From Tersicoccus sp. Bi-70 (GTDB taxonomy: Bacteria; Actinomycetota; Actinomycetes; Actinomycetales; Micrococcaceae): a stretch of 64,000 bases of DNA. A program made the translations under genes and the position numbers. Positions within the stretch are counted from its first letter, which is position 1. Every line of letters starts with the position of its first letter. Under the pieces are notes generated by a model that did not search any database, was not told where the DNA came from, and saw only the letters and a list, made by a program, of their open reading frames with translations. The DNA lies in the NCBI RefSeq assembly GCF_001968825.1, contig NZ_MIEU01000002.1:1-64000 (forward strand). The letters run 5' to 3'. Positions 7,973-16,588 of this stretch are shown in pieces.

Positions 7973-9318
7973 GAGGCGGCGCCCGTGACGGTCAACCACA
8001 GCAGCAGCACGTTGAGCGTCACGACCAGCGCCACCGCCGTCCAGGCGAGCACCCGCGTCACCACGGGGTCCCGGTACCGGCCCATCAGCGAGCTCCGGCC
8101 GGTGTAGCGGACCAGCGGGATGACGGCGAACGGGATGCCGAAGGAGAGCACCACCTGGGAGATCACGAGTGCCCAGGTCGGGTCGACGCCGGCGGCGAGC
8201 AGGCCGATGGCCGGGATCAACGTCAGGGCGCGGCGCAGCAGCAGGGGAATGCGCCAGCGCATCAAGCCGCCCATGATGACCGCCCCGGCGTAGCTGCCCA
8301 CCGACGTCGAGGCGAGACCGGAGGCCAGCAGCCCGACGGCGAACAGCACGCCGATCACCGGGCCGAGCGCGGCGACGATCGCGGCGTGGGCGCCGGGGAT
8401 CGAGTCGGTGCCCTCCACCCCGCCCAGCGTCGAGGCGGCGAGCAGCAGCATGCCGATGTTGACGACGCCGGCGACGGCGAGCGCCCCGCCGACGTCGACG
8501 CGCGTGGCCCGCAGCACGAGCCCGGTGTCGCGCCGGGCGTGGTGCCGGTCGCGGCTGAGCGCCGAGTGCACGTAGACGGCGTGCGGCATGACGGTGGCCC
8601 CGAGCATGCTGGCGGCCAGCAGCACGGACTCCGGTCCCGCGAAGCGCGGCACGAGGCCGCCGAGGACGCCTCCGGGATCGGGCGGGCTGAAGACCAGCCC
8701 GGTGAGGAACCCGAGGGTGATGACGGCGAGCATGCCGACGACGATGCGCTCGAACGGCCGCTGCCCGTGCCGCGTCTGCACGAGGAGGACGCCCATCGAA
8801 ACGAGGCCGACGACGGCCCCGCCGATCGGCAGGGGCAGGCCGAACAGCAGCTGGAGCGCGATGGCTCCGCCGACCACCTCGGCGAGATCGGTGGCCAGCG
8901 CCACCAGTTCGGCCTGGAGCCAGAACGCCCGCCGCGGCCACGGGGGGAGGCGTTCGCCCAGCAGCTCGGGCAGGGAACGGCCGGTGACGATGCCCAGCTT
9001 GGCGGACTGGTACTGGACGAGCACGGCCACGGCGTTGGCGGCGACGAGCACCCAGACGAGCAGGTAGCCGTAGCTCGCGCCCGAGGTCAGGTTGGCGGCG
9101 ACGTTGCCCGGGTCGACGTAGGCGACGGCGGCGACGAAGGCGGGGCCGAGGAGGGCCACCGAGGGCCAGCGGCGGCGGCGCGGTGACGCCGGTTCGGCGT
9201 CCGCAGTGGCCGTCGCCGACGTGGCCTCACCCGACGGCGCCGCTCCTGGCGGCGCCGCACCCGACGGCGCCGCACCCGGCGGTGCTGCATCCGACGCTCG
9301 GCCGGCAGAGTTAGGCAT
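7969..9318 (-). CDS. mntH: Nramp-family manganese transporter
   Basis: A 449-residue Nramp transporter importing Mn2+ (and possibly Fe2+) with protons. The TM1 metal site DPGN is present (YVDPGNVAANLTSGASYGY), and the TM6 site reads MPHAVYVHSAL, where the family usually has MPHNVYLHSA. About eleven hydrophobic segments are visible. The first 45 residues are an Ala/Pro/Ser/Gly-rich extension made of GAAPPGAAPSG units encoded by a 15-bp tandem repeat. The ATG at 9318 has no Shine-Dalgarno but lies 6 bp from a TAATTT -10 box, implying a leaderless mRNA. It is followed directly by the mntR-type regulator. Confidence 0.93.
   Translation of the reverse strand: MPNSAGRASDAAPPGAAPSGAAPPGAAPSGEATSATATADAEPASPRRRRWPSVALLGPAFVAAVAYVDPGNVAANLTSGASYGYLLVWVLVAANAVAVLVQYQSAKLGIVTGRSLPELLGERLPPWPRRAFWLQAELVALATDLAEVVGGAIALQLLFGLPLPIGGAVVGLVSMGVLLVQTRHGQRPFERIVVGMLAVITLGFLTGLVFSPPDPGGVLGGLVPRFAGPESVLLAASMLGATVMPHAVYVHSALSRDRHHARRDTGLVLRATRVDVGGALAVAGVVNIGMLLLAASTLGGVEGTDSIPGAHAAIVAALGPVIGVLFAVGLLASGLASTSVGSYAGAVIMGGLMRWRIPLLLRRALTLIPAIGLLAAGVDPTWALVISQVVLSFGIPFAVIPLVRYTGRSSLMGRYRDPVVTRVLAWTAVALVVTLNVLLLWLTVTGAAS
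9236..9295 (-). repeat. 4 x 15-bp in-frame tandem repeat in mntH
   Basis: Four consecutive 15-bp units (9236-9250, 9251-9265, 9266-9280, 9281-9295) encode the Gly-Ala-Ala-Pro-Ser/Pro pentapeptides of the transporter's N-terminal tail. It is probably a slippage-prone expansion. Confidence 0.8.
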
Positions 9319-9324
9319 ACCTGA
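9311..9324 (-). promoter_or_regulatory. candidate MntR operator over the mntH start codon
   Basis: TTAGGCATACCTGA is an interrupted palindrome (AGG-CATA-CCT core) of the type bound by DtxR/MntR regulators. It covers the mntH ATG (9318-9316) and the presumed transcription start, so binding would block initiation. The match to a regulator site is inferred from symmetry and from the adjacent regulator gene. Confidence 0.5.
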
Positions 9325-9354
9325 AAATTACCCGCCGGAGCCGGCGCACGGCAA
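9325..9354 (-). promoter_or_regulatory. mntH promoter (TTGCCG-N18-TAATTT)
   Basis: On the minus strand a -35 TTGCCG (9354-9349), an 18-bp spacer and a -10 TAATTT (9330-9325) precede the ATG by 6 bp. This is one of the best-formed promoters in the window and predicts a leaderless transcript. Confidence 0.6.
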
Positions 9355-9419
9355 CGTCCGCCCGACCCGGCAGGACATGGGCGGGCGCGGACGAGCGAGG
9401 TCACACGGAGGCGGAGAGG

Positions 9420-10259
9420 TCAGCCCTGCGCGGGCGTGAGGGCGAGTTCGTCCAGGCCGGGGTTCAGCCGGCGCAGGACGTCGGTGTGCAGGCGGGCATT
9501 GGTGGCCAGCGCGTTGCCGCCGAAGGGCCCGTCGACGCCGTCGAGGGACGTGAAGCGCCCGCCGGCCTCCGTCACGATCGGCACCAGCGCCGCCATGTCG
9601 TGCAGGTTCAGCTCCGGCTCGCAGGCGATGTCCACGCTGCCCTCGGCCACCAGGCAGTAGGACCAGAAGTCGCCGTACGCGCGCGTGCGCCACACGTCCT
9701 CGGTGAGGCCGAGGAACGCGTCCAGGGCGCCGCGTTCCTTCCACCCGCTCAACGACGAGTAGGAGAGGGAGGCGTCGGCGAGGGTACCGACGTCGGAGAC
9801 CCGCAGCCGGGTGGCCGCGGCCAGGGAGCGGCCGGTGAAGGCGCCGCCGCCCTCGGCGGCCCACCAGCGCTTGTTGAGCGCGGGCGCCGAGACGACGCCG
9901 ACCACGGGCCGGCCCTCGTCGATCAGCGCGATCAGGGTCGCCCACACCGGCACGCCGCGGACGAAGTTCTTGGTCCCGTCGATCGGGTCGATCACCCAGC
10001 GGCGCGGTCCGGAACCGGTGGACCCGAACTCCTCACCGAGCACGGCGTCACGCGGCCGCACGCGGGCGAGCTGCGCGCGGATCGACTCCTCGGCGGCGGT
10101 GTCGGCGTCGCTGACCGGCGTCAGGTCCGGCTTGGTCTCGACCGTCAGATCCTGGGCCTTGAACCGGGCCATCGTCTGGGCGTCGACCGAATCGGCGATC
10201 ACGTGCGCCAGGCGCAGGTCCTCGGTCCAGGGCGAGGAGGTCCGGTCGCGGGTCGTCAT
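9420..10259 (-). CDS. hisN: histidinol-phosphatase, inositol monophosphatase family
   Basis: A 279-residue enzyme of the Mg2+-dependent inositol-phosphatase fold. The metal-binding motifs are LGEEFG and [11 protein letters not shown], and the third metal site is in the [19 protein letters not shown] block. This is the actinobacterial HisN type that dephosphorylates histidinol phosphate in histidine synthesis. Two adjacent ATGs exist. The one at 10259 is 5 nt from AGGAG (10269-10265) and is preferred; the one at 10262 makes an ATGA overlap with the upstream gene stop and would add one Met. It is translated after the LPG-synthase-like gene and shares its promoter. Confidence 0.9.
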   Translation of the reverse strand: MTTRDRTSSPWTEDLRLAHVIADSVDAQTMARFKAQDLTVETKPDLTPVSDADTAAEESIRAQLARVRPRDAVLGEEFGSTGSGPRRWVIDPIDGTKNFVRGVPVWATLIALIDEGRPVVGVVSAPALNKRWWAAEGGGAFTGRSLAAATRLRVSDVGTLADASLSYSSLSGWKERGALDAFLGLTEDVWRTRAYGDFWSYCLVAEGSVDIACEPELNLHDMAALVPIVTEAGGRFTSLDGVDGPFGGNALATNARLHTDVLRRLNPGLDELALTPAQG

Positions 10260-11359
10260 CATCTCTCCTGTGTCGCCCGGTGGGCGTGGCGTGGTCGGTG
10301 GTGGTCGGACGGGGCAGGCTGCGGGCTCGGTGCGGCGGCAACCGGGTGGATCGTCGGGCCGTCCTCGGGGCCGGTCCGGGAGGTGCGTGCGGGGTGCGGA
10401 CGGCCACTGCGCAGTGTACGGGTCAACAGGACGACGGCGCCCGGCAGCACCGACACGAGCGCCAGCAGCCCGTAGGCGACCGAGACGGCCACCCCCTGCG
10501 CGGGCGGGTGGCCGAGCAGCGTGAAGCCCAGCGCCGCGGCACCCTCCCGGGGTCCCCACCCTGCCACGTTCAGCGGCACGGACATGCCGGCGAGGGAGAT
10601 GGCCGCCAGCGCGGGGGCCTGCGCGAGGGGTACGGCGGGGGCCACGGTCAGCAGGGCCACCACGAAGATCGCCGCGAACACGGCCCAGCCCGCGACCGAG
10701 AGCAGGATCACCAGCCCGAGCGTCCGCCGGGGCAGGCGACGCAGCCACGGCGATGCGACGGCGGCGGTCGACGCGGCGATGGCGAGGCAGAGCAGCGCGG
10801 CCCCGAGGTGGACGGGCGCCAGGGTCACGGTCGCCGCGAGGAGGACGACGGTGGTGCCGGCCAGCCGTTCGGCCGCGACGGCGCCCACGCTGCGCTTGAG
10901 GGTCTCCCGCAGGGGCCGGGATGACGCGTCGGCCCGTCGCGACGGCTGCTCGACGGCGCGGACGGCGTCCCCGGCGAGACCACCGGGCAGGACGGCGTTC
11001 AGGAACGCCGCCTGCCAGCAGCGCGCGACGGCCGCCGACGTGCTCACGCGCAGACCCTGGGCGGCGGCGACGAGCCGCCAGCGGTGGGCCTGCAGGAGGA
11101 TGCCGAGGGCACCGAGGACGAGTCCGGCGACGACGGCCGGCCAGGTCAGCACGCGGGTGGCGGCGATGAACGGCGCGGGTCCCCACGCGGCCACGACCCA
11201 GACGAGGATCCCGACCGTGACGGTCACCTGCAGCGCCACGATCAGCGGACGGGCGGACAGGGGCGTCCGGGCGGACGGCTCGCGTGAGCCGGCGGGGATC
11301 GCCTCGCGGGGCGGCGGGATGCCGGGCGCGGCCGGTCCACCTCGCCCGTCTGGTCCCAT
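10259..11359 (-). CDS. LPG-synthase-like TM domain protein (UPF0104)
   Basis: A 366-residue integral membrane protein. Two stretches identify the flippase-like domain of lysylphosphatidylglycerol synthases: [14 protein letters not shown] with [22 protein letters not shown], and [20 protein letters not shown]. About eight hydrophobic segments lie between residues 40 and 310. There is no C-terminal synthetase domain, so it is the stand-alone membrane form whose function is uncertain (lipid translocation is often proposed). The tail of about 50 residues is Pro/His/Arg-rich. The ATG at 11359 has a -10 TAGACT 6 bp upstream and no Shine-Dalgarno. Confidence 0.83.
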   Translation of the reverse strand: MGPDGRGGPAAPGIPPPREAIPAGSREPSARTPLSARPLIVALQVTVTVGILVWVVAAWGPAPFIAATRVLTWPAVVAGLVLGALGILLQAHRWRLVAAAQGLRVSTSAAVARCWQAAFLNAVLPGGLAGDAVRAVEQPSRRADASSRPLRETLKRSVGAVAAERLAGTTVVLLAATVTLAPVHLGAALLCLAIAASTAAVASPWLRRLPRRTLGLVILLSVAGWAVFAAIFVVALLTVAPAVPLAQAPALAAISLAGMSVPLNVAGWGPREGAAALGFTLLGHPPAQGVAVSVAYGLLALVSVLPGAVVLLTRTLRSGRPHPARTSRTGPEDGPTIHPVAAAPSPQPAPSDHHRPRHAHRATQER

Positions 11360-11365
11360 GGCCGC

Positions 11366-11371
11366 AGTCTA
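11366..11371 (-). promoter_or_regulatory. -10 box TAGACT, leaderless start of the 11359 gene
   Basis: On the minus strand TAGACT is separated by 6 bp from the ATG at 11359. It probably drives the membrane protein and hisN. Confidence 0.55.
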
Positions 11372-11469
11372 TCCGGGGCCCGAAGCCCGGCTCTGGCCGC
11401 CGGAGGGACCGCGGGAGAGGATGGGTCCACCAGTCCGGGGTCGGGGTCGTCGATCGTCGGCCCTCGTCG

Positions 11470-11509
11470 TTCCCGAGAGGTGCAGGAGGTTCCCGAGAGA
11501 TGCAGGAGG
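11470..11509 (+). repeat. 20-bp tandem duplication carrying two Shine-Dalgarno sites
   Basis: Two copies (11470-11489 and 11490-11509) differ at one base. Each contains AGGAGG. The difference (G in the first copy, A at 11500) creates an extra in-frame ATG. Confidence 0.8.
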
Positions 11510-11514
11510 GCCGG

Positions 11515-12240
11515 ATGCACCGTACAGCGGACCGTGTCGGCCGGCGCGCGATCCTCGATGTCGTCGTCACGGTCCTGAGCGCGCTGGGGGTCGGCATCCT
11601 GCTGGTCCAGTTCGGTGGGGCATCGCCACTCGGCAGCGCGGCCGCCGTGATCAGCGGGCTGACGCTCGTGGCGGTGGGCGTGCTGAACATCGTCCGACGC
11701 CGGCCCCTGTTCTCCACGCCCGCGGACCGGGTGACGCTGAGCCGGGCGGTGCTCGGTGGAGGCTGCGCCACCGTCGTCGTGCTCGCCCTGCTCGGCGTGG
11801 TGCCGCCCCGGTCGTGGTGGCTGCTCCTGCTCGCCGCCCCGGCGGTGCTGCTCGATGCCGTGGACGGCGCGGTGGCACGACGCACCGGCACGGCGTCCGA
11901 GCCGGGATCCCGGCTGGACATGGAGACCGACGCGGCACTGCTGGTGGTGTTCTCGATTCCGCTGGCGATGGTGCTCGGACCGTGGGTGCTGGCGGTCGGG
12001 CTGATGCGCTACGTGTTCGTGGCCGCATCCCGGTTCCGGCCCGCGCTGCGGGCTCCGCTGGACTACAGCCGGTTCCGCCGCATCGTCGCGGCCGTCCAGT
12101 CCGTGGCCATGGTCGTGGCGCTGGTGCCGGTCGTACCGGTGCCCGTGGCGACCGTCGTCGTCGCGGTCGCCCTGCTCCTGCTCACCATCTCGTTCGCGCG
12201 GGACGTCGTGACGCTCGAACGCCGGTCCCGGTCCCACTGA
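11515..12240 (+). CDS. CDP-alcohol phosphatidyltransferase family protein
   Basis: A 241-residue membrane enzyme. The CDP-alcohol phosphotransferase motif D-x2-DG-x2-AR-x8-G-x3-D-x3-D is complete ([10 protein letters not shown], then SRLDMETD). It transfers an alcohol or phosphatidyl group with release of CMP, in phospholipid synthesis; the exact alcohol is not readable. Six hydrophobic segments are expected. I chose ATG 11515 because AGGAGG (11504-11509) is 5 nt upstream. An in-frame ATG at 11500, served by the upstream copy of the duplicated Shine-Dalgarno, would add five residues (MQEGR). It is divergent from the LPG-synthase-like gene, another lipid-related gene. Confidence 0.87.
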   Translation: MHRTADRVGRRAILDVVVTVLSALGVGILLVQFGGASPLGSAAAVISGLTLVAVGVLNIVRRRPLFSTPADRVTLSRAVLGGGCATVVVLALLGVVPPRSWWLLLLAAPAVLLDAVDGAVARRTGTASEPGSRLDMETDAALLVVFSIPLAMVLGPWVLAVGLMRYVFVAASRFRPALRAPLDYSRFRRIVAAVQSVAMVVALVPVVPVPVATVVVAVALLLLTISFARDVVTLERRSRSH

Positions 12241-12250
12241 CGCGTCCCGA

Positions 12251-12271
12251 CAGCCCTCGACGGCGGGGCTG
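12251..12271 (+). terminator. weak hairpin between convergent genes
   Basis: CAGCCC and GGGCTG form a 6-bp stem between the phosphatidyltransferase stop and the rsgA stop. There is no U tract, so termination is possible but unproved. Confidence 0.3.
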
Positions 12272-12274
12272 ACG

Positions 12275-13399
12275 TCAGGGAGCCTCGTCGGTCGAGCCGA
12301 GTTCCTTCTCGGCGGACGCCTCGGCCTCGCCGACGCCGAGCAACCGCCGGAACGAGGCCAGGCGGGCGGGTCCGGCCGGTCCGGCTCCGCCGTCGGCCAC
12401 CCAGGCGTCGAGTTCGCAGCCGTCCTCCGCGCTGCGGTGCTCGCAGCCACGGGGGCATTCGTCGGCGCCGGGTTCGAGGTCCTCGAAGGCCCGCAGCAGG
12501 GTGTCGGCGGACACGTGCGCCAGCCCGAACGACCGGATGCCGGGGGTGTCGATGATCCAGCTGCCCGGCGCCGAGTCGGCCACCCGGATGGCCAGGGCCG
12601 AGGAGGAGGTGTGCCGGCCGCGGCCGGTCACGTCGTTCACCGAGCCGGTGGCGCGGTCCGCGGCGGAGAGCGCATTGACGAGCGTGGACTTGCCGACCCC
12701 CGAGTGGCCGACGAGTACGCTGATCCGCCCGTCCAGCCAGTCGTGCAGGGTGCGGATCGCGTCCGGGTCGAGGGCGGCATCGTCGTCGCCCTCATCGTCC
12801 TCATCGCCGGCGACGGCGTCCCCGCCCCGTGCCGCACCGGTCCGGCTGATCACGACGGGCAGGTCCAGGTGGGCGTAGTTGGCGAGGAACGGCGCCGGGT
12901 CGGCGAGGTCGGCCTTGGTCAGGCACAGCAGGGGGGTGATGCCGGCGTCGTAGGCGGCCACCAGGGCGCGATCCACGAAGCCGGTGCGCGGCTCGGGCCG
13001 GGCGGCGGCGGTGACGATGACGAGCTGGTCCGCGTTGGCGACGACGACGCGCTCCACCGGGTCGGTGTCGTCGGCGCTGCGCCGCAGCACCGTCGCCCGC
13101 TCCCGGATCCGGACCAGCCGGGCGAGGGAGTCCTCCCCGCCGCTGACGTCGCCGACCAGGTCGACCGCGTCACCGGGGACGATCGCGGTGCGACGCAGTT
13201 CCCGGGCCCGGGCAGCGACGACCACCCGCTCGTCCGCGGTGTCCTCGCCGACGACGGTCGTGTAGCGGCCGCGGTCCACGGTGATGACGCGCCCGACGAC
13301 GGCGTCCCGGTGCTCGGGGCGGTCCTTCGTCCGGGGCCGGGTCCCGCGCTTGTTGGGGCGGATCCGGACGTCGGACTCGTCCCACTCGCGGCCGCTCAC
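12275..13399 (-). CDS. rsgA: ribosome small-subunit-dependent GTPase A
   Basis: A 374-residue circularly permuted GTPase that matures the 30S subunit. Domains in order are an N-terminal OB fold (about residues 35-100), then the GTPase with G4 (CLTKAD) before G1 (GHSGVGKST) and G3 (DTPG), and a C-terminal zinc site (CPRGCEH and Cys in EDGCEL). A run of Asp/Glu (AGDEDDEGDDDAALD) is inserted in the GTPase. The GTG at 13399 gives MSGREWDESDVRIRPN, the normal beginning in actinobacteria, although its Shine-Dalgarno is weak. It lies 80 bp after aroA on the same strand, an arrangement conserved in actinobacteria. Confidence 0.93.
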   Translation of the reverse strand: MSGREWDESDVRIRPNKRGTRPRTKDRPEHRDAVVGRVITVDRGRYTTVVGEDTADERVVVAARARELRRTAIVPGDAVDLVGDVSGGEDSLARLVRIRERATVLRRSADDTDPVERVVVANADQLVIVTAAARPEPRTGFVDRALVAAYDAGITPLLCLTKADLADPAPFLANYAHLDLPVVISRTGAARGGDAVAGDEDDEGDDDAALDPDAIRTLHDWLDGRISVLVGHSGVGKSTLVNALSAADRATGSVNDVTGRGRHTSSSALAIRVADSAPGSWIIDTPGIRSFGLAHVSADTLLRAFEDLEPGADECPRGCEHRSAEDGCELDAWVADGGAGPAGPARLASFRRLLGVGEAEASAEKELGSTDEAP

Positions 13400-13479
13400 G
13401 GGCGCCGCCGAGCGGGGGTGGCGCGGGAGAGGACGGGGAAGTGGAACGACGGGAGGAAGGTCACGGGGACGGCCACGGT

Positions 13480-14862
13480 TCAGGCCGTGCCGGCGAGCAT
13501 GCGCGCCCACAGGTCGGCGAACTCGGGCATCGTCTTGGCGGTGGTGGCGATGTCCTCGACGCGCACGCCGGGGGTGACCAGCCCGAGGACGGCGCCGAAG
13601 GTGGCCATCCGGTGGTCGGCATAGGTGTGCAGGTCGGCGGCGTGCAGGTCGCCGCCGTCGATCACGAGGCCGTCGTCCGTCTCGGTGGTGGGCGCGCCGG
13701 CGCGAGTCAACTCCTCCCGCAGGGCGGCCAGCCGGTCCGTCTCGTGGCCGCGCAGGTGGGCGATGCCGTGCAGCCGGGAGCGCCCGGGGGCGACGGCGGC
13801 GAGGGCGGCGACCGTGGGGGCCAGTTCACCGGCGGCGGAGAGGTCGAGGTCGACGGGGCGCAGCCGGGTGGGTCCGGTGACGGTCACCAGTTCGGGCCCG
13901 CGCGTGACGGTGGCGCCGAAGGCCGGCAGGATGTGCCGCCAGTGGTCCCCGCCCTGGGTCGTGTGCTCGGGCCAGCCGGTGACGGTGACGCGCCCGCCGG
14001 TCACCAGGGCGGCCGCGAGGAACGGGCCGGCGTTGGAGAGATCGGGCTCGATGGCGACGTCGAACGGGCGCACGTCACCCGGCTCGACCGTCCAGACGTC
14101 CGGGGTGCCGTCGTCGACGACGACGCCGACCTCGCGCAGCACCTGCACGGTCATCTCCACGTGCGGCAGGCTCGGGATCGGCGGGCCGGCGTGCTCGAGC
14201 CGCAGCCCGGACGCGAAACGAGGTGCGGCGAGCAGCAGCGCGGAGACGAACTGGGAGGAGGCGGAGGCGTCGATGACGACGCGGCCGCCGGTGACGGTGC
14301 CCGTGCCGTGGACGGTGAAGGGCAGGGTGCCGCGTCCCTCGTCCTCGACCGTGACGCCGAGTCCGCGCAGCCCGTCCAGGACGGCGCCCATCGGCCGGCG
14401 GCGGGCACCCTCGTCGCCGTCGAAGCGCACCGGGCCGTCGGTCAGGGCGGCCAGGGGCGGCACGAACCGCATCACGGTGCCGGCCAGTCCGCAGTCGACG
14501 GACCGCGCGTCGGAGTCGGAGCCGGAGGTCAAGGCCGAGTCGGAGCCGGGGCCGGGGGTCGAGGCCGAGCCGGCGGGGATCGCCGCGGTGAAGCGCCAGT
14601 CCGGGCCGAAGGCGCCGTCGCCCGGCACCTCCTCCACCCGGGCGCCGAGGGCGCGGACGGCGGCGAGCATGAGGTGGGCGTCCCGGGAGTGCAGCGGGGC
14701 CCGCAGGCGGGAGCCCCCGCCGGCGAGGGCGCCGAGCACGAGGTACCGGTTGGTCAGCGACTTCGAGCCGGGCACGCTGAGGACGGCGTCCACGGGTTGC
14801 GTCGCGAGCGGAGCCTCCCACCAGGGGAGGCTCCGCTGCGGTGCGTCGGTCGTGCCGGTCAT
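13480..14862 (-). CDS. aroA: 3-phosphoshikimate 1-carboxyvinyltransferase (EPSP synthase)
   Basis: A 460-residue enzyme that joins shikimate-3-phosphate and PEP in the sixth step of the shikimate pathway. Recognisable blocks are VPGSKSLTNRYLVLGALA (substrate-binding Lys/Ser), CGLAGTVMRF, DLSNAGPFLAAAL, the RGHETDRLAAL signature, and TYADHRMA near the end. An acidic, Ser/Gly/Pro-rich insert (about residues 98-117), encoded by a partly duplicated segment at about 14516-14569, is absent from typical AroA. ATG 14862 is used; its Shine-Dalgarno is poor and it follows the DoxX gene by 29 bp, so translation may depend on that gene. Confidence 0.95.
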   Translation of the reverse strand: MTGTTDAPQRSLPWWEAPLATQPVDAVLSVPGSKSLTNRYLVLGALAGGGSRLRAPLHSRDAHLMLAAVRALGARVEEVPGDGAFGPDWRFTAAIPAGSASTPGPGSDSALTSGSDSDARSVDCGLAGTVMRFVPPLAALTDGPVRFDGDEGARRRPMGAVLDGLRGLGVTVEDEGRGTLPFTVHGTGTVTGGRVVIDASASSQFVSALLLAAPRFASGLRLEHAGPPIPSLPHVEMTVQVLREVGVVVDDGTPDVWTVEPGDVRPFDVAIEPDLSNAGPFLAAALVTGGRVTVTGWPEHTTQGGDHWRHILPAFGATVTRGPELVTVTGPTRLRPVDLDLSAAGELAPTVAALAAVAPGRSRLHGIAHLRGHETDRLAALREELTRAGAPTTETDDGLVIDGGDLHAADLHTYADHRMATFGAVLGLVTPGVRVEDIATTAKTMPEFADLWARMLAGTA

Positions 14863-14891
14863 CGTGGCCGGGTCGCTGCCGGGACGGGAGC

Positions 14892-15644
14892 TCAGAGGAT
14901 GCCGGCGGCCTTGAGCTGCTTCTCGGCCTTCTTCTGCCACTCGGAGGCGTTCTTCGAGGCGTTCCTGCTGACCTTCTTCGACGTCTTCGCGGCGGTGTCG
15001 CGGACGTTGGCCGTGCTCTTCTGCAGGTTCTTGCGGGCGTCCGCGGTGTTCTTCTGCAGGTTCTTCCGGGCATCGGCGGTGTTCTTCGCCAGGTTCTTCT
15101 TCGTGTCCGCGGCGGCGTTGCGCACGTTCTTCTTCGTGTCCTCGGCCGTCTTCACGATGTTCTTGCGCGTCTCCGACCGGGCAGCGGACCGCTTCGCGCC
15201 GGCGGCGGCGTGCTCGGCGCGCCAGGCCAGGGAGGGCTTGCCGTTGCGGTCGACGGCGGCCAGGGCGGCGCCGCCGGCGAGGCCGACGTTCTTGAGCAGC
15301 TGAGTGCGACGCGCGGTCTTCTCCTCGGCGGTCTCCGCCGGCGCCTGGGAGAACTCGACCCACGCGTTGACGGCCTGGGTGCCGACGAGCACCGTCGAGG
15401 CGAGGCGGCTGAACTTGCCGACCGCCAGCAGCGCGCCGGCGCCGGCCTGCACGCCACCGAGCACCTTGGTGACCGTGACCTCGTCACGGGTGTACTGGGC
15501 GACCTGCGGGGCCACCGAGCGCAGGCTGCCGAGCACGGGCTGCAGGGAGGGGGCCTGGGTCGTGGCGTTCTTGACACGGTCGATGCCGGACAGCACGAAG
15601 GTGCCGGCGAGGGCGGGGCGAGCGAAGAAACGAACGAGCGTCAT
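14892..15644 (-). CDS. DoxX family protein with 11-residue repeat tail
   Basis: A 250-residue protein. Residues 1-140 form a DoxX-type four-helix membrane domain (RFFARPALAGTFVLSGIDRV at the start, then VTKVLGGVQAGAGALLAVGKFSRLAS). The rest is a highly charged Lys/Ala/Asn tail built from about seven 11-residue units, for example KKNVRNAAADT, KKNLAKNTADA and RKNLQKNTADA. Such hendecads form long amphipathic helices, as in LEA-type and some histone-H1-like proteins. DoxX domains are linked to quinone or thiol redox in some bacteria, and this gene is divergent from sigH. ATG 15644 is fixed by GGAGG 6 nt upstream. Confidence 0.82.
   Translation of the reverse strand: MTLVRFFARPALAGTFVLSGIDRVKNATTQAPSLQPVLGSLRSVAPQVAQYTRDEVTVTKVLGGVQAGAGALLAVGKFSRLASTVLVGTQAVNAWVEFSQAPAETAEEKTARRTQLLKNVGLAGGAALAAVDRNGKPSLAWRAEHAAAGAKRSAARSETRKNIVKTAEDTKKNVRNAAADTKKNLAKNTADARKNLQKNTADARKNLQKSTANVRDTAAKTSKKVSRNASKNASEWQKKAEKQLKAAGIL
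14985..15165 (-). repeat. 33-bp tandem repeats encoding hendecads
   Basis: Consecutive copies of a unit like GTTCTTCTGCAGGTTCTT (plus-strand reading) with period 33 bp encode the repeated tail of the DoxX protein. The two central copies are nearly identical and the outer ones are diverged. Confidence 0.7.
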
Positions 15645-15796
15645 GATCTGCCTCCAGGCGGTGGGGACACGGCGCCGACCTGCGGCGTCGGCCATGGTGA
15701 CCGGCGATCCGCACCGACGCCGAGGGTCGGTGCTTGTCAGTTTTCCATCTTTTCGTCCCCTCGCACACCCGAGGTGACGGGGAGGGCCCGGTGACG

Positions 15797-15824
15797 GGGA
15801 ATAAGAGACGGCCACGAACCGGTT
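15797..15824 (+). promoter_or_regulatory. candidate SigH/SigR-type promoter for sigH
   Basis: GGGAAT (15797-15802) and GTT (15822-15824) are separated by 19 bp. This fits the GGAAT-N18/19-GTT pattern of the mycothiol-linked SigR/SigH family. It would let SigH activate its own operon. Confidence 0.55.
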
Positions 15825-15871
15825 GGCATCTGTCGGAAGGAACACCAGGAACGGACACGGGAGGAGAAGCC

Positions 15872-16588
15872 ATGCCGGTGCTCGAGGCGACCCCAGTAGA
15901 CTGGGCGACGATGACTTCAGCACCACGCACGCCCCCTCCGGCGGCCGGCGCCGCCGCGAGCGACGCGCCGACCGATTCCCCCGACGTCGACGTCGCCAGC
16001 GAGACGGCGGATGAACGACGCGCCCGCTTCGAGCGGGACGCGCTCCAGTACGTCGACCAGCTCTACTCGGCGGCGCTGCGGATGGCACGCAACCCCGCCG
16101 ACGCCGAGGACCTGGTGCAGGAGGCCTACGCCAAGGCCTTCTCGGCCTTCCACCAGTACAAGCCGGGCACGAACCTGAAGGCCTGGCTGTACCGGATCCT
16201 GACCAACACCTACATCAACCTCTACCGCAAGCGGCAGCGTGAGCCCCAGCAGTCGCAGTCGGAGAACATCGAGGACTGGCAGATCGCCCGGGCCGAGTCG
16301 CACACGTCGACCGGTCTGCGCTCGGCCGAGGCCGAGGCGCTCGATCACCTGCCGGACTCCGACGTCAAACGCGCCCTGCAGGAGATCCCCGAGGACTTCC
16401 GGCTGGCCGTGTACCTCTCCGACGTCGAGGGCTTCGCCTACAAGGAGATCTCGGAGATCATGGGCACGCCCATCGGCACCGTGATGTCCCGGCTGCACCG
16501 CGGCCGGAGGTTGTTGCGAGAGAAGCTCTCCGACTACGCCGTCGACCGCGGCATGAAGGTGAGCAGCACCAAGGAGAAGACAACATGA
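15872..16588 (+). CDS. sigH: ECF sigma factor SigH (SigR-type)
   Basis: A 238-residue group IV sigma factor for thiol-oxidative stress. Region 2 runs from [31 protein letters not shown] to [21 protein letters not shown], and region 4 from [28 protein letters not shown] to [17 protein letters not shown]. The ATG at 15872 has GGAGGAG about 7 nt upstream. A second in-frame ATG at 15911 removes 13 residues and has its own TAGACT -10 box 8 bp upstream, so a shorter form from a leaderless mRNA is likely. The stop overlaps rsrA (ATGA). A SigH-type promoter lies at 15797-15824. Together these suggest autoregulation with two protein forms. Confidence 0.93.
   Translation: MPVLEATPVDWATMTSAPRTPPPAAGAAASDAPTDSPDVDVASETADERRARFERDALQYVDQLYSAALRMARNPADAEDLVQEAYAKAFSAFHQYKPGTNLKAWLYRILTNTYINLYRKRQREPQQSQSENIEDWQIARAESHTSTGLRSAEAEALDHLPDSDVKRALQEIPEDFRLAVYLSDVEGFAYKEISEIMGTPIGTVMSRLHRGRRLLREKLSDYAVDRGMKVSSTKEKTT
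15897..15902 (+). promoter_or_regulatory. -10 box TAGACT for a short sigH transcript
   Basis: TAGACT lies inside the first codons of the long sigH form and 8 bp before the in-frame ATG at 15911. It would give a constitutive leaderless mRNA for the short form. Confidence 0.5.

Noticed and set aside
13400-13510. rsgA start upstream of 13399
   Set aside because: The upstream residues are Arg/Pro-rich and overlap the end of aroA. Homologues begin near the MSGREWDESDVR sequence.
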